DNA of 64,000 nucleotides from Sorangium cellulosum So0157-2 (GTDB taxonomy: Bacteria; Myxococcota_A; Polyangia; Polyangiales; Polyangiaceae): NCBI RefSeq assembly GCF_000418325.1, contig NC_021658.1, positions 1,550,001 to 1,614,000 of the forward strand, given 5' to 3'. Shown one piece after another: positions 36,487 through 45,200 of this stretch. Below the pieces are notes generated by a model. It had not been told where the DNA came from. It searched no databases and worked only from the letters and a program-made list of their open reading frames with translations. The position numbers and the translations under genes are program-made. The first letter of the stretch is position 1, and each line of letters starts with the position of its first letter.

Positions 36487-37959
36487 CTACGGCAGCTCCG
36501 TCAAAGGCCCCTTCTTGTACGCGGTGTCGTTCCCGAAGTGCGCGTCCTCGTAGCCGAACGCGCGCAGGATCGACGTATAGACGTTGTGCGTCGACACGTC
36601 GGTCTCGTACGCGGACTGCCCAGGATCCTCGCCCGCGCGCTTGTTGTAATTGACGTGCCGCCCGCCCTGCCACCTGCCGCCGGCCTTGCCGGCGAGCAGG
36701 ACCGGGATGTCGCGGGGCGAGTGCGCGCCGCCGCACCCGAACTCGCTCGTGAACAGCACGACGCTGTTGTCGAGCATCGTGCCGTCGCCCTCGGGGGTGC
36801 TCTTCAGCCCGTCGAGCAGGCGCGCGAAGATCTCCATGCGCCAGCTGCGGTTCGCGAGGATGGTCGCGCGCCAGTCCTCGAGCTTGTCGGGCTCCGCGCC
36901 GTTCGGGCCGACGTCGAGGCCGGCGTGGCCGAGGCTGTGGCCCAGATCGGTGTTGTAGGGTTGAGGCAGCCAGCTCGTCAGGACGTCGGCGATCTGGAAC
37001 GTGGCGACGTTCGTGAGGCCGCAGCGGAGCGCGTGCAGGAGGATGTCGACGAGGAGCGGCGCGGCGTCCTTGATCCCTCCTCCCGTGTAAGACCCATATC
37101 CCTGGTACACCGGCGCGCCGCCGACGTCCGGCTTCGTGCACGCCGCCAGGTTGGCGACGCCCTCGAGCTTCTTCTCCAGGCTGCGGATGTGCTCGGCGTG
37201 CGCGTCGAGCAGGTGCCGGTCGGCCGCGCTCACGCGCCCCTTCAAGGCCGCGAGGTGCTCGCTCACCCCGTCGAGCACGCTCTTGCGCTGGGCGCGGATC
37301 CGGAGCTGCTCGGGCGTCGGACCCGAACCGGTCTCCGTGACGTCCTTGAAGAGCCGGTCGAAGGCGCTCGTCGGGTCCTTCTCGGTGGACAACGGCTCGC
37401 CCGAGGCGCGGTACAGCGGCTCTCCGTAGTTGTGCCCGTCGACCATGAGATCGATGGACGAGAACGGGGTAGGGCGCTCGGCGGCGAGCCGCTCCGCGAG
37501 CACCTGATCGATCGACGGGCCGAGCGCCCTGGCGTCGTCGCCGCCCGAGGTCGTGTCGGCGCACGTGAGCACGGTCGCGTTCGAGCAGCCGTGGTGCCCG
37601 CCGTAGTCTCCCTGGACGTACCCGGCGGCGTCGTCGACGCCGCGGAGCAAGGTGAGATCGCCCTTGTGGCCCTCGAGCGCCGCCATCTCCTCGCCGAGGA
37701 CCTCGAGCGCCTGCCCCTCGCCGCCCGGGCGCCAGAGGTCGAGCATGCTCCAGGCCCCCGGCTTCCACGGATCGCCGAGCTCCCCCGAGTTGTGGCGGGA
37801 CGTGATCGTGCCGCCGTGGCTGAAGAACACGATGAACCGCCTGGCCCTGCCGTCCGCGGCCCAGACGGCGCCGTGGGTCGCCTCGAGGAACGGCAGCGCG
37901 ATGCACAGGCCCGTCGCGGTTCGGAGGAAATTCCTTCGGCTGAATGCGGCGCGGTTCAT
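36487..37959 (-). CDS. DUF1552 exported protein
   Basis: A 490-residue protein with a twin-arginine signal (SRRNFLRTATGLCIALPFLE). The body has RFIVFFSHGGTITSRHNSGE, the TLLRGVDD block, IDLMVDGHNYGEP and SVVLFTSEFGCGGAHSPRDI, all typical of DUF1552 proteins, which are related to the alkaline-phosphatase/DUF1501 fold. It starts four bases after the DUF1592 gene stop, so the two are one operon; this pairing recurs in planctomycetes and myxobacteria. The export and redox context is known for the family, but the substrate is not. Confidence 0.92.
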   Translation of the reverse strand: MNRAAFSRRNFLRTATGLCIALPFLEATHGAVWAADGRARRFIVFFSHGGTITSRHNSGELGDPWKPGAWSMLDLWRPGGEGQALEVLGEEMAALEGHKGDLTLLRGVDDAAGYVQGDYGGHHGCSNATVLTCADTTSGGDDARALGPSIDQVLAERLAAERPTPFSSIDLMVDGHNYGEPLYRASGEPLSTEKDPTSAFDRLFKDVTETGSGPTPEQLRIRAQRKSVLDGVSEHLAALKGRVSAADRHLLDAHAEHIRSLEKKLEGVANLAACTKPDVGGAPVYQGYGSYTGGGIKDAAPLLVDILLHALRCGLTNVATFQIADVLTSWLPQPYNTDLGHSLGHAGLDVGPNGAEPDKLEDWRATILANRSWRMEIFARLLDGLKSTPEGDGTMLDNSVVLFTSEFGCGGAHSPRDIPVLLAGKAGGRWQGGRHVNYNKRAGEDPGQSAYETDVSTHNVYTSILRAFGYEDAHFGNDTAYKKGPLTELP

Positions 37960-37963
37960 GGGC

Positions 37964-39730
37964 TCACCCCTCGGGCTTTCGCAGGTGCAAGAAGGCGTTG
38001 CTCGTCGTGAGGTCGAGGATCAGGTCGCGCAGGCTGCCGCCGCTCTCGGGCGCGGGCGTGGCCGCCTCGACCGACGCGAGATCCTGGTCGACGGGGACGC
38101 GCCGGAGCGCCGTCTGGAAGAAGTGCCTCGTGAGGCAAGCGCGCGCCGCGGCGCTCGCCGCGAGCGCCGCCGACATCTCGACCCCGCCGTCGACCTCCAC
38201 GCTCTCCTCGTCCGGGCCGAGCGCCGGGAGGACGCCGCGCGCGTCGATGTCGAGCGCGTACGGGTCCTCCGCGTCCCCGCCCGTCTCCTGCGCCTGCCAG
38301 CGCCCGAGCGCGTCGTAATGCTCGAACGCGAAGCCGATCGGGTTGATGGCCTTGTGGCAGCTCGCGCAGGTCTCGCTCGACGTCTTGGCCTCGACGTCCT
38401 CTCGGATCGTCCTGTGCACCAGCGCGCCGTCCTCCTCGACGGCGCCGCCCTTGACCGGCACGTCGCTCGCGTTGGGCGGCGGGGGGCCGAGGGGGCGACA
38501 GAGCACCTCCTCCAGGATGTACGCGCCGCGGCGGATCGGCGATTTGACCTCGACGCTGCCGAACACGCTCAGGAAGGCCGCCCGCGTGAAGATCCCCGCG
38601 CGCTGATCGGCCGGGAGCGACACCCACGCGAACGCGCCGTCGCCCGCGGGGCCCTTCACCCCGTAGAGCGCGGCGAGCGGCCCGTTCACGTACGCGTCCG
38701 TGGTCGTGAGCAGCGTCTCGAAGCGGCCGTCCCCCTCGAAGAGCACGCGCTCGGCGAGCGCCTCGATCTCGGCGCGCATGGCGGCGCGAAGCGCGGGGGA
38801 GTCCTCGGGGTAGATCTCGGGGCTCTTCGGCGCGTTCTCGAGCGAAGCGTGCTTGTTCGTGCCGTCGAGCTCTAGCCAGTCGGCGAAGAAGCGCTTCGCC
38901 GTGGCGCGGGCGCGGTCGTGCGCGAGCAGCCGCTCCGCCTGCGCGCGCACGCCCTCCGCCGAGTCGAGCGCGCCCGACTCGGCGGCGTCGAGCAGCGCGT
39001 CGTCCGGCGTCGTGTTCCAGAGGAAATACGACAGGCGCGACGCCCGCTCCCACCCGGTGAGCGGGCGGACGCCGGAGGCGAGGGCATCGCCCCCGTCCCC
39101 GTCGCGGCCGAGCTCGACGAAATAATAGAGGTTGGGCGACTGGATCATGGTCTTGAGCACGACGAGGAGGGCGTCCTCGAACGACTGCTCCTCCCGAGCC
39201 CGGGCGAACTGACCCTTGAGCATCGCGACCTCGGCCTCGTCGAGCGTGCGCCGGAAGGCGCGGCGCCCGAACGTCCGCACGAAGCCGTCCACGCACGCCT
39301 CGTCGTCGGCGCCGCGCGTGTCGCACGCGAACACCCGGGTCCCCCACGACGCGCGCCGCGCGACGATCGCCTCCGCCGCGGCGTTGAGCTTGTCGACGGC
39401 GAGGAGCGAGGCGACCTCGCCCGCGTCCGGGTCGAGGTCGAGCTCGAGCCCCGGATCGCCGAACAGGTCGCGCATCGAGCTCGTGAACTGCTCCGGCGTC
39501 ATCCGGCGCAGGCCCGCGCTGGCGACGTCGACGAGCCCGCTGTCGCTCGGCGCCCCGTCGCGCCCGTCGCGCCCGTCGCGGTCGCCGCCGACGTCGCCGA
39601 CGCAGCCCGAGAGCGCGCCCGACGCCGCGAGGGCGGCCGCGCCGAGGAGCGCCGCCCCGCGCCGCCGGCGCGCGGCCGAGCGCCGGAGCTCTTCGAGGGG
39701 GATCACGCCGTCCGGCTTCGTTCGCTTCAT
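37964..39730 (-). CDS. DUF1592/DUF1588 lipoprotein with C-x-x-C-H motif
   Basis: A 588-residue protein. The signal sequence ends at the lipobox ALSGC. It has the usual module order: a DUF1587/1595-like N-terminal part (RRMTPEQFTSSMRDLFGDPG), then DUF1592 (RLSYFLWNTTPDDALLDAA), DUF1588 (RAGIFTRAAFLSVFGS and CASCHKAINPIGFAFEHYD) and a DUF1585-like end (LRDLILDLTTSNAFLHLRKP). The C-A-S-C-H is a possible c-type heme site. It lies upstream of and is coupled to the DUF1552 gene. The likely role is a surface or periplasmic redox or hydrolytic complex; the exact reaction is unknown. Confidence 0.92.
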   Translation of the reverse strand: MKRTKPDGVIPLEELRRSAARRRRGAALLGAAALAASGALSGCVGDVGGDRDGRDGRDGAPSDSGLVDVASAGLRRMTPEQFTSSMRDLFGDPGLELDLDPDAGEVASLLAVDKLNAAAEAIVARRASWGTRVFACDTRGADDEACVDGFVRTFGRRAFRRTLDEAEVAMLKGQFARAREEQSFEDALLVVLKTMIQSPNLYYFVELGRDGDGGDALASGVRPLTGWERASRLSYFLWNTTPDDALLDAAESGALDSAEGVRAQAERLLAHDRARATAKRFFADWLELDGTNKHASLENAPKSPEIYPEDSPALRAAMRAEIEALAERVLFEGDGRFETLLTTTDAYVNGPLAALYGVKGPAGDGAFAWVSLPADQRAGIFTRAAFLSVFGSVEVKSPIRRGAYILEEVLCRPLGPPPPNASDVPVKGGAVEEDGALVHRTIREDVEAKTSSETCASCHKAINPIGFAFEHYDALGRWQAQETGGDAEDPYALDIDARGVLPALGPDEESVEVDGGVEMSAALAASAAARACLTRHFFQTALRRVPVDQDLASVEAATPAPESGGSLRDLILDLTTSNAFLHLRKPEG

Positions 39731-39810
39731 GGCTTCGGTCCTCGCGCGGTCAGAGCAAGAGAAAGCAACGGACGGGATCGCAGCGCCGCGCCATCACGGC
39801 GCGGCTCCCA

Positions 39811-40887
39811 TCACGGCGCGGTGATCGAGACGTCGTCGAAGTACGCCGCGCCCCCCTGCCGGAGGACCTCGACCCCGGACGTGCCGGCGGCGTAGGTCGT
39901 GTCCGTGGTGGTCAGCTCCAGCACCCCGTCGACGTAGAGCTCGAGGGTGGTCCCGACCGTCACCGCCTTGAAGGTGTGCCACGTCCCCGGGGCCAGCGTG
40001 AGCGGCTTCGACACGGAGGACACGACCACATCGAGGTCGCGCACGGCGATCTCGAGCTCGCCCGTGCTCTTGTACATGAAGGTATACCGGTCGAGCTCAT
40101 AGATGTTGTACCTCGAGTTGAGCCCCACGCTCCCCGGGCTCGACCAGCTCGGGATCTTGATCCTGGCCTCCACGACCGAGTCCTGCCAGTTGGTCGCCTC
40201 GGGGAAGAGCTTGGCGTTCGAGGTGGTTGTCGAGTACGACAGCACCTTGTTGGTCCCGTCCGTCGTGATGAGGAAGCCCGCGTAGGACTGGTCCCAGCCG
40301 TCGAGATCGCCGTCCTCGAAATCGTCGGCGAACGCGCTCGGCGGCTCCGGCTCGAACACGACGTCGCGGAAATAGTTGCTGTTCTGGTAGACCATCCAGG
40401 GCCTCTCGCCGGCCGAGGTGCCGTAGACGCCGCTGCCGACTTCGGTGACGAGATCGCCGTTCACGATCGGGGCGTTGAACCCTCCGTTCGTAGCAGCGTA
40501 CCAGTGATCTCCGCTGGTCGACACCGAGATCGTATAGGTCCTGTTGGCCGCGACCCGCACCGGTGCAGGCAGCGTGAACTCCTGCCATCCAGCGGTTCCA
40601 CCGGGGATGTTCCATGTGTGGGAGGCGAGGGGCGCGTCCGCGCCGAGGCCCCAGATCCGCACCGCGTGGGCGCCGCTCTCCGCGGCGTTCGTGTAGATCC
40701 GTACCTTGGTGATGTTGCCGTCGCGGAGCGTGTGGAAACGGGTGCCCAGCTCGTAAAAACTGTCGTTGGCGAACACGGCAGGCGTCTGGGTCGTGAAGAT
40801 CGACCCGGGCGCGGAGGCGATCGCGACGCCCCCAAGGGCGAGCGCGGTGAGCACGACGGGCGCGGAAAACAGCGGACTCGGGCGCAT
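39811..40887 (-). CDS. Secreted DUF4082 protein with LamG-like C-terminal domain
   Basis: A 358-residue exported protein. The signal peptide is about 1-26. Residues about 30-170 match DUF4082: PAVFANDSFYELGTRFHTLR, RIYTNAAESGAHAVRIWG and the FTLPAPVRVAANRTY turn. After FADDFEDGDLDGWDQ a concanavalin-A-like beta-sandwich runs to the end (LSYSTTTSNAKLFPEATNWQ, ELYVDGVLELTTTD, AAYFDDVSITAP). Both domains are found in extracellular carbohydrate-interacting proteins. No catalytic residues are evident, so binding is the likelier role. It is upstream of the DUF1592 gene but separated by 80 bp. Confidence 0.8.
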   Translation of the reverse strand: MRPSPLFSAPVVLTALALGGVAIASAPGSIFTTQTPAVFANDSFYELGTRFHTLRDGNITKVRIYTNAAESGAHAVRIWGLGADAPLASHTWNIPGGTAGWQEFTLPAPVRVAANRTYTISVSTSGDHWYAATNGGFNAPIVNGDLVTEVGSGVYGTSAGERPWMVYQNSNYFRDVVFEPEPPSAFADDFEDGDLDGWDQSYAGFLITTDGTNKVLSYSTTTSNAKLFPEATNWQDSVVEARIKIPSWSSPGSVGLNSRYNIYELDRYTFMYKSTGELEIAVRDLDVVVSSVSKPLTLAPGTWHTFKAVTVGTTLELYVDGVLELTTTDTTYAAGTSGVEVLRQGGAAYFDDVSITAP

Positions 40888-41446
40888 GGTCCTCCTAACG
40901 GATTCTCTCAGGAATTGTCGAGCCGCGCTGTGCGGCGCGCCCGTCGGTCCGCCGGAGGCAGGGTTCGAGCGAGCGCCGAGCCTGGGCTCGTCTCCGTGGT
41001 TGGATAACTAACCAGCTCATCGGTGCGAGCCAACTCATAGGCCGCATGCGATGCATGCACACCGTGCATGGCGCACGTCATCGCCTCGAAACCAGTGAAC
41101 AAGCGGCCGATGACGCGAGCCGCCGAGAGGTCAGGGGCGCCGAGAGCGCTCAGGAATATTCCTCTCTCGGTGTCCTCTCGCTCTGGGTGATTCGACAGCT
41201 CGTCGCCAGCACACTGCCATCCTCGGTGGTCGGCGCGCGCCGTGACGAGGCCGCGGAAGCCGCGTAGCGCCCAGGCTGGATTACATCCTGCTACCGGAAG
41301 CGCAGGATCTGCCACCACAGCAGTGTCTGGTCGCATGACAACGGGCAATGTTGTGTCATCTTGCCTCGCCACGGCGAGAATGCCTCACCGTGTCTCTGAA
41401 AAATTACAGTGGAGCTTTTGTAGCCCATGACGAGGAGGACGCTTCT
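40888..41446. other. Divergent intergenic region
   Basis: 559 bp between two divergently transcribed exported-protein genes. It contains a small perfect inverted repeat CATGCAC/GTGCATG (41054-41060 and 41064-41070), possibly a regulator site. No credible gene. Confidence 0.4.
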
Positions 41447-42976
41447 GTGAAAATTCGAGCTTGCGCGATCGGGTTGCTCCTCACGGCCGGGTGTACCGGC
41501 GAGCTCGGTGGAGCCGCGGAGGACGGACCGGTGACCCTGCCTCCGCCGGTCAACATCCCTCCGGTCAGCATCGACTGCACGCACGTCGGGAGCGGCCGGG
41601 ACTTCCAGGTCGGCCCTGGCAAGGCGTTCGAGGCGCTCGGCGACGTGCCGTTCGAGACGCTCGCCGCCGGCGACACGGTGCGCGTCTTCTGGCGCGCCGA
41701 GGGGTACCACGAGAAGATCATGCTGGGCGGCCAGGGGACGGCGGAGCAGCCGATCCGGCTGTGCGGCGTCCCTGGGCCGAACGGCGAGCTGCCGGTGATC
41801 GACGGCGAGGGCGCCACCACCCGGCCCGAGCTCGATTTCCCCTTCGACGGCCACCAGGTGCGGGGGCTCATCATCGTCGGGCACAAGCACGACGACCCGT
41901 ACGATCTCGATCCCAGCCACATCGTCATCGAGGGGCTCGAGATCAAGAACGCTTCGCCCCCCCACCGCTTCACCGACAAGTCGGGGTCGGCGGCGTCCTA
42001 CGCGGGCAACGCGGCCGGCATCTTCGTGGAGCGCGGCGACCACGTGACCATCCGCGCCTGCGAGGTGCACGAGAACGCCAACGGCCTCTTCGTGGGCACC
42101 GCCGGCGGCGACATCCTCACCGAGAACGTGCTCATCGAGTCGAACTACATCCACGACAACGGCAGCCTGAGCGACTACAACGAGCACAACGTCTACAACG
42201 AGGCGTCGAACGTCATCTACCAGTTCAACCGCTTCGGCCCCACGCGCGGCGGGAACGGCAACAACATCAAGGAGCGCTCGGCCGGCGTCGTGATCCGGTA
42301 CAACTGGATCGAGGACGGCGCCCACCTGATCGACCTCGTCGACGCGCAGGAGGCGACCGACTCGGTCGCGCTGCCGTCGTTCCACGAGACCTTCATCTAC
42401 GGCAACGTGCTCCTGCGCACCGGCTACGGCGCGTCGATGATCCACTACGGCGGGGACAGCGGGGAGAAGGAGTACTACCGAAAGGGCACGCTCCACTTCT
42501 TCTCCAACACCGTCTTCGTCAAGAACGACACCTACCGGGATTACCAGCGCTCCGCGGTGTTCGAGGCCTCGACCAACGACGAGCGGATCCACGCGCGCAA
42601 CAACGTGTTCGCCAGCACCCAGGAGCCGACGGACATCCGCGCGGTCACCTTCCTCGGCGATCGCGACGACGTGGCGGCCGGGGTGCTCGTCCTCGCCGGC
42701 AACTGGGTGAGGAAGGGGTGGACGGCGTTCGACCCCGTGCCGGGCCCGAAGGTGATCGGGAGGGTGGACGGCCTGGAGAGCTCGATCTTCGGCGTCGACC
42801 CGGCGTTCGCGTCGGCCGCGAGCCACGATTTCATCCCGGCCTCGGGCGCGCCGCTCATCGAGGCCGGCGCGGCGCTCGAAGGCCTCCCGGCGGTCGACTA
42901 CCAGTACGAGCCGCACCAGCAGGCCAAGCGGCGCAGCGACGGCGCGAAGCTCACCATCGGCGCGTTCGCGCAATAA
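41447..42976 (+). CDS. Right-handed beta-helix lipoprotein (pectate-lyase-like)
   Basis: A 509-residue protein. GTG 41447 is supported by GGAGG ten bases upstream and is followed at once by a signal peptide with lipobox LLTAGC. The body consists of short beta-helix coils with Asn ladders: HIVIEGLEIKNASPPHRFTD, AGIFVERGDHVTIRACEVHE, NVLIESNYIHDNGSLSDYNE. This is the NosD/parallel beta-helix fold of many polysaccharide lyases and hydrolases. The active site cannot be fixed by eye, so substrate is unknown. Cell-surface polysaccharide degradation is the likely role in a soil predator or saprophyte. Confidence 0.82.
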   Translation: MKIRACAIGLLLTAGCTGELGGAAEDGPVTLPPPVNIPPVSIDCTHVGSGRDFQVGPGKAFEALGDVPFETLAAGDTVRVFWRAEGYHEKIMLGGQGTAEQPIRLCGVPGPNGELPVIDGEGATTRPELDFPFDGHQVRGLIIVGHKHDDPYDLDPSHIVIEGLEIKNASPPHRFTDKSGSAASYAGNAAGIFVERGDHVTIRACEVHENANGLFVGTAGGDILTENVLIESNYIHDNGSLSDYNEHNVYNEASNVIYQFNRFGPTRGGNGNNIKERSAGVVIRYNWIEDGAHLIDLVDAQEATDSVALPSFHETFIYGNVLLRTGYGASMIHYGGDSGEKEYYRKGTLHFFSNTVFVKNDTYRDYQRSAVFEASTNDERIHARNNVFASTQEPTDIRAVTFLGDRDDVAAGVLVLAGNWVRKGWTAFDPVPGPKVIGRVDGLESSIFGVDPAFASAASHDFIPASGAPLIEAGAALEGLPAVDYQYEPHQQAKRRSDGAKLTIGAFAQ

Positions 42977-42987
42977 ACTGGAAGGCG

Positions 42988-43078
42988 GGCGGGCGCGCCG
43001 GCGTCGATGCGCGGCGCGCCGCGCCCGGCCGCGCGCGCGAGGCGGGCGCCGCAGCGCATCGACGCCGGCGCGCCCGCC
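42988..43078. terminator. Large bidirectional terminator-like hairpin (25-bp perfect stem)
   Basis: The left arm 42988-43012 and right arm 43054-43078 are exact reverse complements over 25 bp (core GCCGGCGTCGATGCGC). The 41-nt loop has further self-pairing (GGCGC with GCGCC). It sits between two convergent genes, 12 bp past one stop and 22 bp before the other. Confidence 0.8.
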
Positions 43079-43099
43079 TCGGTCATCGGCCCTCTCTCA

Positions 43100-44377
43100 T
43101 CAGTCGCCGGGCGAGAACTCGATCGGATAGACGACCGTGGTCTTCTGCCCGATCGCCGGGAACCGCAGCCCCCTCGTCGCCTCCACCATGCAACGGTCCG
43201 TCGTCGCGTCGCGCAGCGTCGCCGCCGCCGCGTCGACCTGGACGTCGGCCACCGTCCCGTCGCCGTGGATCGCGAACGAGAGCGGGATCTTCCCCGCCGC
43301 GTCCGGGCGCCGCTCGAGCAGCGCTTCGTAGCAGGTCCGGTACGCCGGGAAGCCGGTCCGCACCACGGCCTGGATCTCCGCCGGCGTGAGGCCGTCCGGC
43401 AGCGGCACCGCGATCGGCCCCGCGGGCACCTCCGCCATCGCGGCGAGCGCCTCCTCGACCGCGGGGAGCTGCGCCTTCCGCGGCGCGGCGATCAGGATCG
43501 CGGGCGGCGCCCCGGCGCGCTCGCGCACCGCGATGAGCCCCTCGCCCTTCTCGAGCCGCGCGACGATGTCCGCCGTGGGCAGCGGCAGGTCCGCGTCGTA
43601 CCGCGCGGGGATGCGCTGGTTGCCGAGATCGAAGTAGAAGACCGCGAGGCTCGACCCGAGCAGCGGCCGGGCCGCCGGGATCTGGGTCCAGCCGTCGGTC
43701 CCGTGCGACATGCGGTGGATCGACACCTTGTCGCAGCGCGGGCAGGCCTCCTGCCGGAGCGCCCGGATCGCGGTCGGGATCGCGAAGGTCTTGAGGCGCT
43801 CGCTCGCCTCCCGGCTCCCGCCGAACGTGAGCACGGTGACCGTGAGCTCCCGGGGGCCCGACTCCGGGACGGGGAAATACCGCGCGAGCGCGCGGGCGAA
43901 CGGCGACGCTCGCTCCGCGTCGGCCGGCTCGTCCGGCAGCGGCTTCTCCTCGCTCCCGGTGACCAGGAGGCGCAGGCGCCGCTCGGCGGCCCTCTGGAGC
44001 GGCCAGGGCTCCTCGACGGCGTGCTCGCCGAGCATCGACTCCACGGCGGCGATCGCGGCCTCCCGGTCGCCCTCCGCCTCGAGCACCCGGCTCATCGCGA
44101 GCCTCGCCTGATCGCGCTGATCCCGCGTCAGCGCGGGATCGGCGAGCACCTCGGAGAGCGCCTGCCGCGCGGCGGCGATCTCCCGGCCCGCGTCGAGCCG
44201 GCGCTCGGCCTGCTCGATCGCGAGCGAGACGTCGGGCCGCCTGTCCGCGCCGGCGGCGAGGTCGACGCGCGCCTCGGCGCCCGGCGCGGCGGTCTCCGGC
44301 CCCTCCACGCACGAGGCGAGCGAGATCAGGCCCACGGCGACGGCGGCGGCGGCGGCGGAGCGATGGATGGTGTTCAT
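43100..44377 (-). CDS. Lipoprotein with AgmX/PglI C-terminal domain
   Basis: A 425-residue lipoprotein (LASC lipobox near residue 24). The N-terminal half is helical and TPR-like (RRLDAGREIAAARQALSEVL). A middle region has a CPRC pair. The C-terminal 95 or so residues, TGFPAYRTCYEALLERRPDA to TTVVYPIEF, match the AgmX/PglI C-terminal domain: two Cys (YRTCYEA, DRCMVE), then a TonB-C-like strand with GDGTVADVQVDA. The domain is known from gliding-motility proteins and many Deltaproteobacterial lipoproteins. ATG 44377 has GGAGGA 12 bases upstream. Its role in motility is only a family-based possibility. Confidence 0.85.
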   Translation of the reverse strand: MNTIHRSAAAAAVAVGLISLASCVEGPETAAPGAEARVDLAAGADRRPDVSLAIEQAERRLDAGREIAAARQALSEVLADPALTRDQRDQARLAMSRVLEAEGDREAAIAAVESMLGEHAVEEPWPLQRAAERRLRLLVTGSEEKPLPDEPADAERASPFARALARYFPVPESGPRELTVTVLTFGGSREASERLKTFAIPTAIRALRQEACPRCDKVSIHRMSHGTDGWTQIPAARPLLGSSLAVFYFDLGNQRIPARYDADLPLPTADIVARLEKGEGLIAVRERAGAPPAILIAAPRKAQLPAVEEALAAMAEVPAGPIAVPLPDGLTPAEIQAVVRTGFPAYRTCYEALLERRPDAAGKIPLSFAIHGDGTVADVQVDAAAATLRDATTDRCMVEATRGLRFPAIGQKTTVVYPIEFSPGD

Positions 44378-44468
44378 GACGATCGATGTCCTCCTGCGCG
44401 CGGCCCGTTTGCGGCAGCGCGTGAGGGGGAGTCTGCACACTGGCCTTGTTGGCTCCGTCTTCGCCATG

Positions 44469-45200
44469 TCACCGTTCTGTCTCCGGCGCCCGAGCGCGGG
44501 TGAACCGGTAGCCGGCGCCGCGCACGGTCACGAGGTGCCGCGGCGATCTCGGGTCGGGCTCGAGCTTCGCGCGCAGCCGGTTGATGAAGTTGTCGACCGT
44601 GCGATCGGTGCCGAAGTAGTCCGCGCCCCAGACCGCGTCGAGGATGCGCTGGCGCGGCAGGAGCGCGCCCTCGCGCTCGACGAAGAAGCGCAGGAGCTTC
44701 ATCTCGAGCGCCGTGAGCTCGACCGGCGCCCCGCGCCGCTCGACGCGGTGGGCGCGGAAGTCGATGGCGACCTCCGCGAACCGCACGACGGCGCGCTCGG
44801 CCTCGCCGAGCCGCCGCCGCCGCAGCGCCGCGTCGACGCGGGCGAGGAGCTCGGAGACGCCGAACGGCTTGACGATGTAGTCGTCCGCGCCGAGCCGGAG
44901 CCCCCGCACCTTGTCCTGCTCCTCGCCCTTGGCGGTGACCATCAGGATGGGCAGGTCGGCGTCGTGCCGGCGGAGCTCCTCGCAGATCTCGAAGCCGTTC
45001 AGCCCGGGCAGCATCACGTCGAGCAGCACGAGGTCGGGCCGCGCGGCGAGCGCCATCGACAGCCCCTCGGCGCCGGTCTTCGCCACCTCGACGCGGAAGC
45101 CCGCGGAGCGCAGCGTCTTCTGGAGGCCGAGGCGCAGCGTCGGGTCGTCCTCGACGACGAGGACGGTCTCCAGCCTGCCTTCGGGCGTCTTCTGCGTCAT
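44469..45200 (-). CDS. OmpR/PhoB-family response regulator
   Basis: A 243-residue transcription factor. The receiver (about 10-125) has acceptor D61 in LVLLDVMLPGLNG, Thr in MVTAKGEE and Lys in IVKPFGVSEL. The winged-helix DNA-binding domain (about 145-240) shows VELTALEMKLLRFFVEREGA, the recognition-helix region DRTVDNFINRLRAKLE and the wing RGAGYRF. Its ATG overlaps the stop of the histidine-kinase gene by four bases (ATGA), so the pair is made together. The signal is unknown. Confidence 0.94.
   Translation of the reverse strand: MTQKTPEGRLETVLVVEDDPTLRLGLQKTLRSAGFRVEVAKTGAEGLSMALAARPDLVLLDVMLPGLNGFEICEELRRHDADLPILMVTAKGEEQDKVRGLRLGADDYIVKPFGVSELLARVDAALRRRRLGEAERAVVRFAEVAIDFRAHRVERRGAPVELTALEMKLLRFFVEREGALLPRQRILDAVWGADYFGTDRTVDNFINRLRAKLEPDPRSPRHLVTVRGAGYRFTRARAPETER

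Noticed and set aside
40908-41372. A 154-codon minus-strand open frame between divergent genes
   Set aside because: No family features, no ribosome-binding site, and it occupies the shared promoter region.
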